This document shows, one piece after another, positions 26,571 through 35,355 of a stretch of DNA of 64,000 nt. A program made the position numbers and the translations under genes. The notes beneath the pieces were generated by a model. That model saw nothing but the letters and a program-made list of their open reading frames with translations. It did no database searches and was not told the DNA's origin. Position 1 is the first letter of the stretch, and every line of letters begins with the position of its first letter. This stretch comes from Angustibacter luteus (GTDB taxonomy: Bacteria; Actinomycetota; Actinomycetes; Actinomycetales; Angustibacteraceae): assembly GCF_039541115.1 (NCBI RefSeq), contig NZ_BAABFP010000008.1, positions 310,001-374,000 of the forward strand, written 5' to 3'.

Positions 26571-27548
26571 GTGAGCGCCGCTGCGATCGAGATCCAGGGA
26601 CTTCGCAAGAGCTACCGACGGCGCGGCCGGAGCACCACCCCTGCCCTCGACGGCCTGGACCTGACCGTGGACGCCGGCGGCGTGCACGGCTTCCTGGGGC
26701 CCAACGGGTCGGGCAAGACGACCACGATCCGGGTCCTGCTCGGGCTCGCCGCGGCGGACGGCGGCACCGCCCGGATCTTCGGACGCGTCGTCCCGCGCGA
26801 GCTGCCCCTGGTGGTCGGTCACGTGGGTGCGCTGGTGGAGAACCCGCTCTTCCTTCCCGGGCTGAGCGGGCGCGTCCAGCTGCGGCTGCTCGCGCAGTCC
26901 GTCGGCGTGCCGGACACCCGGGTCGACGAGGTGCTGGAGCGCGTCGCGCTGCACGAGCGGGCGGACGAGCGGGTCAAGGGCTACTCGCTGGGCATGCGCC
27001 AGCGGCTCGGCATCGCGGCGGCCCTGCTCAAGGACCCGCGCCTGCTCATCCTGGACGAGCCGAGCAACGGCCTCGACCCGGCCGGGATGAAGGAGATGCG
27101 CGACCTGGTGCGCGCGCTCGGCGCGGACGGGCACACGGTGTTCCTGTCGTCGCACCTGCTCGGCGAGGTGCAGCAGGTCTGCGACACGGTGGCGATCCTG
27201 TCCCGCGGGCGCTGCCTGGTGCAGGGGCCGGTGCGCGACGTGCTCGCCGCGCACGCCAGTGGGGCGGTCACCGTCGTCATGACGGACGCCGACACCGCGG
27301 CTGCGAGCACCGTGCTGGCGGAGGCGGGGTACGACGTCCACCCCGGTCCGGACGGCCGGCTGCAGGTCTCGCGCCCCGACGCTGCCGACTCGACCGGGCC
27401 GGTCGACCCCGCCCAGCTGAACCGGCTGCTCGGCGAGCGCGGGCTGTGGGCCCGTGAGCTGACGCCGGTCGCGGCCGACCTGGAGAGCGCCTTCCTGGAG
27501 ATCACTCGCGGCCAGGGCCTCGGGGACGACGCCGGAGCAGCGGCGTGA
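26571..27548 (+). CDS. ABC transporter ATP-binding protein (DrrA/CcmA type)
   Basis: 325-residue ATPase with Walker A GPNGSGKT, signature YSLGMRQR, Walker B LLILDEPSNGLDP and H-loop LSSHLL. The ~80-residue C-terminal extension is usual for multidrug, antibiotic or lipid exporters. GTG 26571 follows GAGGGGGG. Its last codon overlaps the permease start (GTGA). Exported substrate unknown. Confidence 0.92.
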   Translation: MSAAAIEIQGLRKSYRRRGRSTTPALDGLDLTVDAGGVHGFLGPNGSGKTTTIRVLLGLAAADGGTARIFGRVVPRELPLVVGHVGALVENPLFLPGLSGRVQLRLLAQSVGVPDTRVDEVLERVALHERADERVKGYSLGMRQRLGIAAALLKDPRLLILDEPSNGLDPAGMKEMRDLVRALGADGHTVFLSSHLLGEVQQVCDTVAILSRGRCLVQGPVRDVLAAHASGAVTVVMTDADTAAASTVLAEAGYDVHPGPDGRLQVSRPDAADSTGPVDPAQLNRLLGERGLWARELTPVAADLESAFLEITRGQGLGDDAGAAA

Positions 27549-28651
27549 GCGGCACGAACGGCGGTGTGGGCACGGTCGCCGACCCGACGGATCCGCTGGA
27601 TCCGACGGACCCACTGACGTCGCCCCGCCCGCGCGCGGCGACGGGCCGCGGCCACCTGCTGCGCGCCGAGCTGGGCCGGCTGCGCCGCCGGCGACTGGTG
27701 ATCACCTTCGTGGCACTGGGCGTGCTGGCACTGCTGGCGGCCCTGACGCTGGTGTTCGTGACGCACAGCCAGGACATCGCCGGGGCGCGGGCCGAGGCGA
27801 TGCAGCGGGCCCAGCGGGACCTCGCGTCGTCGCAGGAGTACCGCACCCAGTGCATGGCCGATCCGACGATCTCGGACTCGGACAAGGAGAGTGGCGCCTG
27901 CGGGCCGGACGGGCAGACGATCGACGACTTCGTGTACGTGGACGACCCGCGGTTCGTGGCGGCCACGGGGCTGCCGGCCATCGCGATCGGCGTCGCCATC
28001 GTGGGTGCGCTGGTGGGGGCCATGATCGGCGCGACCGCGGTGGGCGCCGACTGGTCCAGCCGGGCGATGGTCACCCTGATCACCTGGGAGCCGCGCCGGC
28101 TGCGACTGTTCGGCACCCGACTGCTCGCCATCGGGCTGTTCATGGCCGTCGTGGCCGTCGTGACGCAGGCCATCGCGCTCGGCCTGGGCGCGCTCACGGC
28201 GAGCCTGCGCGGTACCTGGACGTCGCCGCCGTTCGACCCGAACGGTTGGGGCATCCCCGAGCAGCACTTCTGGCGAGACCTGCTCTCCCTGCAGGGCCGC
28301 GGGGTGCTGGTCGTCGTCCTCGCGGCGGTGCTGGCCGCGTCGATCGCGATGCTGACCCGGCACACGGCGGGACTGCTCGGCGTGCTGCTCGGCTGGTTCG
28401 TGGTCGTGGAGAACGCGGTCCGCGTGCTGTTCTACGACCGAGGGTGGCCGCGGTGGCTGGTCGTCGAGAACATCACGGCGTTCCTGGTGCCCCGGGGCCA
28501 GCGCTTCCAGTTCGGCGAGACGCTCGACCGCGGCGAGTACGTGGCCCGCTACGTGCACGTCTCGAACCTGCACGCGCTGCTCTACCTCGGGGTGATCACT
28601 GGCGTGTTCGTCGTGATCTCCGGCGCGCTGCTGCGACGCCGGGACCTCTAG
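27545..28651 (+). CDS. ABC transporter permease (ABC-2 type)
   Basis: 368 residues: an Asp/Pro-rich N-terminus encoded by a short DNA repeat (DPTDPLDPTDPL), a first helix near residue 52, a large hydrophilic loop (about 75-130), then five helices in the C-terminal half, as in ABC-2 exporters. The loop contains two Cys (QCMADP and SGACGPDG) that could pair outside the cell. Partner of the preceding ATPase through a GTGA overlap. Confidence 0.85.
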   Translation: MSGTNGGVGTVADPTDPLDPTDPLTSPRPRAATGRGHLLRAELGRLRRRRLVITFVALGVLALLAALTLVFVTHSQDIAGARAEAMQRAQRDLASSQEYRTQCMADPTISDSDKESGACGPDGQTIDDFVYVDDPRFVAATGLPAIAIGVAIVGALVGAMIGATAVGADWSSRAMVTLITWEPRRLRLFGTRLLAIGLFMAVVAVVTQAIALGLGALTASLRGTWTSPPFDPNGWGIPEQHFWRDLLSLQGRGVLVVVLAAVLAASIAMLTRHTAGLLGVLLGWFVVVENAVRVLFYDRGWPRWLVVENITAFLVPRGQRFQFGETLDRGEYVARYVHVSNLHALLYLGVITGVFVVISGALLRRRDL

Positions 28652-28654
28652 CGG

Positions 28655-28795
28655 TCAGTCCAACCCGAGGGCGTGGTCGATCTCCGCTTGGCTGAGGGGG
28701 CCGTCGTGAGAGGTGGCGGCCACCACCAGATCACCGACGAGGGTGATCTCGTCATCCAGCGGAGCGTCGCGCAGGGCGTCCTCCGTGTCGGTCAT
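28655..28795 (-). CDS. Small acidic hypothetical protein (46 aa)
   Basis: Short frame MTDTEDALRDAPLDDEITLV followed by GDLVVAATSHDGPLSQAEID and ending HALGLD; acidic, no membrane segment. ATG 28795 has an excellent GGGAGGAG SD. The stop is four bases from the convergent permease stop. Start signal and composition suggest a real gene; the family is not known to me. Confidence 0.65.
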   Translation of the reverse strand: MTDTEDALRDAPLDDEITLVGDLVVAATSHDGPLSQAEIDHALGLD

Positions 28796-28869
28796 GGCTC
28801 CTCCCTGGGCCTTGGCCTTCGACCAGCCTACGCACGAACTCCGCGATTTCGCCGGACTTGACCAAGTCA

Positions 28870-30408
28870 TTACCCTCCGCTCGGCGAGTCGCTTCCGGAC
28901 GGCGACGGGGAGGTGGGTGACGGGGTCGGCGTGGGGGTCGGCGGGTTCACCTCGTCGCGCGGGACGAGGGTGCGGTCGATGCTCACGGAGGTGAGGCCGA
29001 GCCCACCGACCGTGACCGCGTCGTACGCCAGCAGGCGCCCGGCGTCCGGCCCCGACTTGGCGAAGTAGAGGAGCGTCGCCTCGAGCGGCACCGGGTCGCC
29101 CTCGCTGAGCCGGCGGAGCCCGTCGGCGGTCAGGCCGGCGCCGCCGGTGGAGCCCTCGACCATGGTGCGGGTGCCGTCGGCGTACGTGACGTCCCGCTTG
29201 TGCATGTGCCCGGACAAGATGAGCGGCACCTTGCCGCGCAGCGCGTCCAACCGGGTCGGGTCGTGCACCACGGCGACCTGCACGGGCTCGTCCGGGTGCG
29301 CGGCGTCGTAGCCGTCGACGACGCCCGCCAGCCGCTGCACGGACGCCGCGACCTCGTCCTTGCCGACGTCGTCCTTGCTGCCTTCGGCGGGCAGGTCCCG
29401 CGGGTCGGCGACGCCCGCGATGCGCAGCCCGAGCAGGCTGGTGACGTCGCCGTCGAGCACGGTCGCGTTCTTCTGCCGGGCCACGGCGTCCGCGATGGTC
29501 TGGCTGTCGTGGTTGCCGCGGACGAACACGTACGGCACCTTCAGCGAGCCGACCCGGTTCACGAAGCCCTCCTCCATCGGCGTCCCCCAGGTGCTCAGGT
29601 CGCCCGAGTCGACCACCAGCTCGACACCGAACTGGTCCACCAAGCGGTCGGCGAGGTCGAAGCCGATGGGGTTCAGGTGCAGGTCGCTGATGTGCAGCAC
29701 GGTCGTCACGTCGCCGCTGAGCCCGCCGCCGGGTCGGGGCAGCTGCTGGCCGACCGCGTACAGGGTCGTCACCGACTGCACGAAGTCGGACAGGCCCGAC
29801 CGGTAGGACTCCAGCCGCTCGGCCAGGGTCGACGTCCGCCGCTGCACGTACGGCGCGCTGCTGAGCAGGCCGGTGAACCGGGGCTGGGCGAGCTGCGCGC
29901 TGTCGAACGTGAGCGCCGTCGCGGCGGCCAGCACCGCCGTGGCGCCGGTGACCACCGCCATGCCGAGCGCGACCCCCCGCCGGCTGCGGGTGGCCAGGTA
30001 GCTGAGCAGCGCGGCGCCGGCGAAACCGAACAGGAGCGACCAGCCGAGTGCGCGAGCGGCGGCCCAGCGGACGTCGTCCGGTGCCTGCTCGGTCAGCTTC
30101 GTCAGCCGGGCCGGGTTGTCGATCAGCGCGCGGGCCTGGTCGAGGTCCACCGCGCGGATGGACGCCTGGACCTGCAGCGGCGTCGAGTGGGTGGGGAACT
30201 GCACGGAGCCCACCGGGGGCAGGTCCACGGTGGCGCCGGGGGTCAGGCTGGGCCGGACGTGGACGTCGACGGTCAGCGGGCCGATCTGGGCATGCGCGGC
30301 GGGGGCGACCGCGGCGCCGACCAGGAAGCCGAACAGCGCGAGCAGGCCGATGCCGACCCGGCGCGCGACGCGTCGTCCCTGCGGGGAGGTGATGGGGCGA
30401 ATCTGCAT
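28870..30408 (-). CDS. Membrane-associated metallophosphoesterase
   Basis: About 512 residues. A signal-like first helix (residues 17-42) precedes an outside segment; two further helices lie near 125-165, and the catalytic calcineurin-like domain follows with HISDLHLN, VDSGDLS, VRGNHDS and SGHMHKRD, all metal ligands present. The C-terminus is a Pro/Thr/Ser tail (about 30 residues). ATG 30408 follows GAGGTG. Substrate unknown; nucleotide or phospholipid head-group hydrolysis are family options. Confidence 0.85.
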   Translation of the reverse strand: MQIRPITSPQGRRVARRVGIGLLALFGFLVGAAVAPAAHAQIGPLTVDVHVRPSLTPGATVDLPPVGSVQFPTHSTPLQVQASIRAVDLDQARALIDNPARLTKLTEQAPDDVRWAAARALGWSLLFGFAGAALLSYLATRSRRGVALGMAVVTGATAVLAAATALTFDSAQLAQPRFTGLLSSAPYVQRRTSTLAERLESYRSGLSDFVQSVTTLYAVGQQLPRPGGGLSGDVTTVLHISDLHLNPIGFDLADRLVDQFGVELVVDSGDLSTWGTPMEEGFVNRVGSLKVPYVFVRGNHDSQTIADAVARQKNATVLDGDVTSLLGLRIAGVADPRDLPAEGSKDDVGKDEVAASVQRLAGVVDGYDAAHPDEPVQVAVVHDPTRLDALRGKVPLILSGHMHKRDVTYADGTRTMVEGSTGGAGLTADGLRRLSEGDPVPLEATLLYFAKSGPDAGRLLAYDAVTVGGLGLTSVSIDRTLVPRDEVNPPTPTPTPSPTSPSPSGSDSPSGG

Positions 30409-30777
30409 GATCACCTCACTCTGGCGTGATCAGGGCGCGATCGCACGATGGAGACCGGCGGAGACCGGTGGGGCGGATGGTGACTTCTGGGGTTTGGGGT
30501 GGGCGTCGGGCTGGGAGCGCCTCACGGCGCGCGGCCGCTCGTAGCGGCTTCAGTTGGGACCCGGGGCTACCGCAGCCCGACGCCCGGGCATCCCCGAGGG
30601 GACACCACGAGTGTGCACAACCAACGGGGGTTCGCGCATGTTCCCGGGCCAACATTTACCTGCCCGACACCGCACGATTCGCGCTTGACGTGCTCAAACG
30701 GCCCTCAAAACCACAGCAAGCGCGAATGGTGCGTGATCGCGGCGAGAGGGGGTGGGGGCGGGGAGGGGGTGGGGTGG
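30409..30777. other. Gene-free interval
   Basis: No convincing gene on either strand. The left part is the upstream region of the metallophosphoesterase. The right end holds a dense G-run tract (30748-30774). The middle has scattered AT-richer bits (around 30650-30720), but I see no RNA gene or clear promoter. Confidence 0.5.
30748..30774 (+). other. Potential G-quadruplex tract
   Basis: Five runs of four or five G on the + strand, each separated by one base (T, C, A, T), ending three bases before the stop of the minus-strand gene at 30778. It fits the strict short-loop quadruplex pattern. In the mRNA of that gene it would be C-rich. Confidence 0.6.
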
Positions 30778-31410
30778 TCAGGTGAGGTCGGCGGCCCGCC
30801 AGGCGTGCGCCGCGGCCTCCAGGTCAGCCGCGGTCGACAGCAGGGACGCCGCGCGCCGGGTGAGCTGGACGGACTCGTCGTGGTCGGCCAGGTCGTCGGC
30901 CCGGACGGCGCGGCCGGCCGACACGACCCGGCAGAACGCCGCGGCCCGCTCGAGGGCGACGTCCAGGTCGCCCGAGTACACGCCGGTGAGCACGGCGTCG
31001 GCGAGGGTGCGGACCTCGTCGGGGCCGGGCGGCTCGGCGACCCCGGCGACGACGTCCGCGACCGGGGCGAGCGCGCGCCCGGCCTGGTAGTCCGCGGCGG
31101 CCCCGACGCCGTCCCGGCGCACCCACTCGCGCACGACGTACAGCCGCCACAACGCCCCGGGCAGGGAGCGCGCGGGGCGTTCGGACCACAGGTCCGCGAT
31201 CGTGTCCAGGCCGTGGTCGTCGACCAGCCGGACCAGCCGCGCGGTCAGCTCGGGGTCGTCGGCGCTGCGGCCGGCCTCGACGATGGCCCAGGCCGTCGCG
31301 TGCGCCGCCTCGGCCGCGGCCGCGGGGTCGGTACCGGCTTCGAACGTGTCCAGGGCGTGCGGCCCGAACATGGCGGGTCGGCGGGGTCGGTGCGGGGGCG
31401 TGCTGCTCAC
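30778..31410 (-). CDS. Conserved-looking actinobacterial hypothetical protein
   Basis: About 197-210 residues, helical and Ala-rich, with TFEAGTDPAAAAEAAHATAW near the N-terminus and LWRLYVVREWVRRDG in the middle; no membrane segment, no catalytic motif. GTG 31410 or ATG 31371 can serve as the start; neither has a good SD. It is divergent from the acyl-CoA synthetase gene with a ~90-bp gap. The same frame stays open far upstream, but that part is the antisense shadow of the synthetase. Confidence 0.7.
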   Translation of the reverse strand: MSSTPPHRPRRPAMFGPHALDTFEAGTDPAAAAEAAHATAWAIVEAGRSADDPELTARLVRLVDDHGLDTIADLWSERPARSLPGALWRLYVVREWVRRDGVGAAADYQAGRALAPVADVVAGVAEPPGPDEVRTLADAVLTGVYSGDLDVALERAAAFCRVVSAGRAVRADDLADHDESVQLTRRAASLLSTAADLEAAAHAWRAADLT

Positions 31411-31500
31411 CGGGCCAGTCTCGCACCGGGCACCCGACGCGGCCCGCCATCCGGGTGCCGCGCCAGCCCGTTCCCGGGTGCACGACGTACGCTGTGCGCC

Positions 31501-33297
31501 GTGACCGACACCACATCGACAGCGCCGTCGCCGAAGGACCTCGTCGAGGTCCTCCACGAAACCGTCAGCCGCGACCCGCAGCGGGTCCTGTTCGGACGAC
31601 GGGACGACGAGGGGTGGCGGGACGTCAGCGCCAAGGAGTTCCAGGACGACGTCACCGCGCTCGCGAAGGGCTTCGTGGCCGCCGGGGTCGGCGTCGGCGA
31701 CCGGGTCGGGATCATGTCCAAGACGCGCTACGAGTGGACGCTGTGCGACTTCGCGCTGTGGTCCATCGCGGCGATCCCGGTGCCGATCTACGAGACGTCC
31801 TCCGTCGACCAGGTCGCGTGGATCCTGTCCGACGCGCAGGCCGTGGCGTGCGTGGTCGAGACCAAGGCGCACAGCTGGCGGCTGTCGGTCGTCCGCGACC
31901 GGGCACCCGGCGTCAAGCACATCTGGCAGATCGACAAGAGCGACGAGGTGCCCGGCCTGGAGCAGCTGGTGGCGGCCGGCCGTGAGGTGTCCGACGAGGA
32001 GCTCGCGACCCGCCAGTCGGCGTTGTCCCGCAACGTGATCGCCACCCTGATCTACACGTCCGGCACGACCGGGCGCCCCAAGGGCTGCATGCTCACCCAC
32101 GGCAACTTCATCGCCGAGTGCTCCAGCGCGCTCGAGACGCTGCCGGAGCTGTTCGACCGCGATGACGCGTCGACGCTGCTGTTCCTGCCGCTGGCGCACG
32201 TGTTCGGCCGGATGATCCAGGTGGCCGTGGTGATGAAGGGCGTCAAGCTCTCGCACAGCGACCCGGCCCGGCTGGTGAAGGACCTCGCGGTCGTGCAGCC
32301 CACCTTCGTGCTGTCCGTGCCGCAGGTCTTCGAGAAGGTCTTCGAGACGGCCCGCCGCAAGGCGACGGCGGACGGGCGGGGCGGCATCTTCGACAAGGCC
32401 GCGGCCACCGCGATCGCGTACAGCGAGGCGCACGAGCACGGCAAGCCGAGCGCGATGCTGTCGATGCGGCACGCGGTGTTCGACAAGCTCGTCTACGCCA
32501 AGCTGCGGGCCGCGCTGGGCGGCAACGCGGACCTGGCCATCTCTGGCGGCGCCCCCTTGGGCGCGCGGCTGGCGCACTTCTACCGCGGCATCGGAGTCAC
32601 CGTGCTGGAGGGCTACGGCCTGACCGAGACGACGGCCGCCGCGACGGTGAACACCGCGACCGCGCAGCGGATCGGCACGGTCGGCAGGCCGCTGACCGGC
32701 TTCGAGGTGCGGCTCGGGGACGACGGCGAGGTGCAGCTGCGCGGCGGCCACGTGTTCGGGGGCTACTGGCGCAACGACGAGGCCACCCGCGCGGTGCTGG
32801 ACGCCGACGGCTGGTTCCACACCGGCGACCTGGGCAGCCTGGACGCCGACGGCTACCTGACCATCACGGGACGGCTCAAGGAGATCATCGTGACCGCCGG
32901 CGGCAAGAACGTCGCGCCCGCGGCGCTCGAGGACGTCGTCCGGGCCCACCCCATCGTCGGCCAGGCCATGGTCGTCGGGGACCAGCGCAACTTCGTGGCC
33001 GCGCTCATCACCCTGGACCAGGAGTCCCTCGACCAGTGGTTGCAGGACCAGGGTCGCCCGCCCCAGCCCGTCGCCGAGGTCGCGCACGACGAGCAGGTCC
33101 GGGCCGCCGTCCAGACCGCCGTGGACGACGCGAACGCCACGGTGTCCAGCGCCGAGCAGATCCGCCGGTTCCAGATCCTGACGACCGCGTGGACCGAGGA
33201 ATCGGGGCACCTGACGCCGACGATGAAGCTCAAGCGCAACAAGGTCATGGAGGACTTCGCGCGCGACGTGGAGTCGCTGTACTCCTCGCGGGTCTGA
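31501..33297 (+). CDS. Long-chain fatty-acid--CoA ligase (FadD15-like AMP-binding)
   Basis: Activates fatty acids to acyl-CoA through an acyl-adenylate. 598 residues from GTG 31501; P-loop IYTSGTTGRPKGCMLTHGN, VLEGYGLTETTA (acyl-adenylate motif), HTGDLGSLDADGYL and GRLKEIIVTAGGKNVAP (hinge). The layout matches FadD15-type long-chain ligases. It is followed by the PLDc_N-domain gene after 10 bp. Likely feeds phospholipid synthesis or beta-oxidation. Confidence 0.93.
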   Translation: MTDTTSTAPSPKDLVEVLHETVSRDPQRVLFGRRDDEGWRDVSAKEFQDDVTALAKGFVAAGVGVGDRVGIMSKTRYEWTLCDFALWSIAAIPVPIYETSSVDQVAWILSDAQAVACVVETKAHSWRLSVVRDRAPGVKHIWQIDKSDEVPGLEQLVAAGREVSDEELATRQSALSRNVIATLIYTSGTTGRPKGCMLTHGNFIAECSSALETLPELFDRDDASTLLFLPLAHVFGRMIQVAVVMKGVKLSHSDPARLVKDLAVVQPTFVLSVPQVFEKVFETARRKATADGRGGIFDKAAATAIAYSEAHEHGKPSAMLSMRHAVFDKLVYAKLRAALGGNADLAISGGAPLGARLAHFYRGIGVTVLEGYGLTETTAAATVNTATAQRIGTVGRPLTGFEVRLGDDGEVQLRGGHVFGGYWRNDEATRAVLDADGWFHTGDLGSLDADGYLTITGRLKEIIVTAGGKNVAPAALEDVVRAHPIVGQAMVVGDQRNFVAALITLDQESLDQWLQDQGRPPQPVAEVAHDEQVRAAVQTAVDDANATVSSAEQIRRFQILTTAWTEESGHLTPTMKLKRNKVMEDFARDVESLYSSRV

Positions 33298-33307
33298 AGG
33301 GGGCGAC

Positions 33308-33664
33308 GTGCTGCGCGTGGTGCTGTACCTGGTCCAGCTGTCCCTGCTCGTGTACTGCCTGATCGACTGCATCCAGTCGGACACCAAGCGGGTGCGCAAC
33401 CTGCCGAAGATCGCCTGGATCATCCTGATCGTGCTGATCCCGCTGGCTGGTCCGATCGCCTGGCTGATCGCGGGCCGACCGGCCCGGGACGGCGGCGCCC
33501 CGCCGTGGCGACCCGGCACCACCGGCGGCCCGACCCGGCCCAGCAGCGCCCCACGCGGCCCGGACGACGACCCCGACTTCCTGCGGCGGCTGAACCCCCG
33601 CCCGCCGGCTGAGCCGGGCGACCCCAGCGACTCGGACCCACCCGCGCCGGACCAGCGCTCCTGA
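33308..33664 (+). CDS. PLD nuclease N-terminal (PLDc_N) domain membrane protein
   Basis: 118 residues: two membrane helices (about 3-20 and 36-55) around SDTKRVRNLPKIAWI, the PLDc_N domain found at the N-terminus of cardiolipin synthases, followed by a Pro/Asp-rich cytoplasmic tail with no HKD catalytic motif. It cannot be a phospholipase on its own. GTG start, 10 bp after the acyl-CoA ligase. Confidence 0.85.
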   Translation: MLRVVLYLVQLSLLVYCLIDCIQSDTKRVRNLPKIAWIILIVLIPLAGPIAWLIAGRPARDGGAPPWRPGTTGGPTRPSSAPRGPDDDPDFLRRLNPRPPAEPGDPSDSDPPAPDQRS

Positions 33665-33679
33665 CGTAGCGTTCGAGGC

Positions 33680-34963
33680 GTGAGCGCGCCGTCCGTCCCC
33701 CGGTGGCGGCGGCTGGTGGTGGACACGGCGCCGCTGCGCCATCCGGCGTACCGCAGGCTGTGGCTGTCGACCGTCGTGACCACGGTCGGCGCGCAGCTCA
33801 CCGCGGTCGCGGTGCCGAAGCAGATCTTCGACGACACCGGCTCGTCGGCGTGGGTGGGGCTGAGCGGGCTGGTCGCGTTGGTGCCACTGGCCTTCTTCGC
33901 CCTGTGGGGCGGGTCCATCGCGGACGCCGTGGACCGACGCAAGATGCTGCTGCTGACCAATGCGGGCATCGCGGCGACCTCGTTCGCGCTGTTCGCCCAG
34001 TCGGCGCTGCACAACACCCAGGTCTGGCTGGTGCTGGTGCTGCTGGCCGTGCAGCAGGCGTGCTTCGGGCTGAACAGCCCGGCGCGCGGCGCGGCGATCC
34101 CGCGGCTGGTGCCGGCCGGCGAGCTGGCGGCCGCGAACGCGTTGAGTGCCACCGTGTTCGGGCTCGGCGCGGTGCTCGGACCGTTGCTGGCCGGAGCGCT
34201 GATCCCGGTGCTCGGGCTGTCCTGGCTGTACCTGATCGACAGCGTCGCGCTGCTGGCTGCGCTGTACGCCGTGTTCCGGCTGCCGGCGATGCCGCCGACG
34301 CCGCGCGAGGACGGCCAGCGGGCCACCACCGGGCTCAGCTCGGTCATCGAGGGGCTGCGGTACATCTCGCTGCACGCCGTCCTGCTGGTCTCGTTCCTGG
34401 TCGACATCATCGCGATGGTCTTCGGGATGCCGCGGGCGCTGTTCCCCGAGCTCGCGGAGCGGACGTTCGGCGACCCGCCGGGCGGGGGGATCGCCCTCGG
34501 CGTGCTGTACGCCGCGATCCCGGCCGGGGCGTTCGCCGCCGGGTTGTTCTCCGGGTCGTTCACCCGGATCCGCCGGCACGGGCAGGCCACGGCGATCGCC
34601 GTGATGGCCTGGGGGGCGGCGATCGCCGCGTTCGGGCTGTCCGGGAACCTGTGGGTGGCCGCGACCTTCCTCGCGCTGGCCGGCGCCGCGGACCTGGTGA
34701 GCATGGTGTTCCGCGGCGCGATCCTGCAGACCGCGGCGACGGACGAGATGCGCGGCCGGATGCAGGGCGTGTTCTTCCTCGTGGTGGCGGGCGGCCCGCG
34801 GCTGGCGGACCTGCTGCACGGCACGGTCGGCGACCTGGTCGGGACGGCGCGCACGATCGTGGCCGGTGGGTTGTTGGTGATCGTCCTCACCGTGCTGGTG
34901 GTGCTGCGGTTCCCCACGTTCTGGCGCTACCGGCTCGGCGCCGAGCCACCCGCGGTCGACTGA
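33680..34963 (+). CDS. MFS transporter (EntS-like exporter family)
   Basis: 427 residues, twelve predicted helices, with the MFS loop 2-3 signature WGGSIADAVDRRKMLLLTN. PLRHPAYRRLWLSTVVTTVG is the typical start of the MFS_3/EntS group (siderophore and drug export). Substrate unknown. GTG start 15 bp after the PLDc_N gene. Its 3' end overlaps the convergent SRPBCC gene by 37 bp. Confidence 0.87.
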   Translation: MSAPSVPRWRRLVVDTAPLRHPAYRRLWLSTVVTTVGAQLTAVAVPKQIFDDTGSSAWVGLSGLVALVPLAFFALWGGSIADAVDRRKMLLLTNAGIAATSFALFAQSALHNTQVWLVLVLLAVQQACFGLNSPARGAAIPRLVPAGELAAANALSATVFGLGAVLGPLLAGALIPVLGLSWLYLIDSVALLAALYAVFRLPAMPPTPREDGQRATTGLSSVIEGLRYISLHAVLLVSFLVDIIAMVFGMPRALFPELAERTFGDPPGGGIALGVLYAAIPAGAFAAGLFSGSFTRIRRHGQATAIAVMAWGAAIAAFGLSGNLWVAATFLALAGAADLVSMVFRGAILQTAATDEMRGRMQGVFFLVVAGGPRLADLLHGTVGDLVGTARTIVAGGLLVIVLTVLVVLRFPTFWRYRLGAEPPAVD

Positions 34964-35355
34964 GCCTCGGCGACGGCCGCGAGCCGGCTCATCGACCGCT
35001 CGGCGTACCCGCGCTGGTCCTCCAGGCGGTGCGCCTCCTGCTCGGGAATGGTCACCTCCAGCGCGACCCTCGTCCGCTCCGTGGGGAGCTCCTCGAGCTG
35101 CCAGGAGAACTCCAGGAACGAGACCAGGCACGAGATGGTGACCCGGCGGTCGGCGTGGTCGGTGCGCAACCGTTGCGGCATGGGGAAATCGGGGTAGTCC
35201 GCCAGCCAGTAGGTGAAGTCGTCGCCTGCGCCGTCCCCCGTCCGCACGGTCTGCATGCCGAAGAACCACTCGGGGAACCGGGTGGGGTCGTAGAGCAGCT
35301 TCCAGACGTCCTCGAGCGGGGCGTCCACGTCGACGGTCAGGGCGAACTCGGGCAT
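34927..35355 (-). CDS. SRPBCC (START-like) domain protein
   Basis: 142-residue hydrophobic-pocket fold (FALTVDVDAPLEDVWKLLYD at the start, then RFPEWFFGMQ); such proteins bind lipids or polyketide-like ligands, or help modify them. ATG 35355 overlaps the stop of the BTAD regulator (ATGA), so the two are translated together. Its tail overlaps the MFS gene on the other strand. Confidence 0.82.
   Translation of the reverse strand: MPEFALTVDVDAPLEDVWKLLYDPTRFPEWFFGMQTVRTGDGAGDDFTYWLADYPDFPMPQRLRTDHADRRVTISCLVSFLEFSWQLEELPTERTRVALEVTIPEQEAHRLEDQRGYAERSMSRLAAVAEAQSTAGGSAPSR

Noticed and set aside
31411..34917. Very long minus-strand open frame continuing upstream of the hypothetical gene at 30778
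   Set aside because: It is the antisense of the acyl-CoA ligase, PLDc_N and MFS genes. Its composition is Arg/Pro/Ser-rich and lacks domains; only the part up to about 31410 is protein-like.
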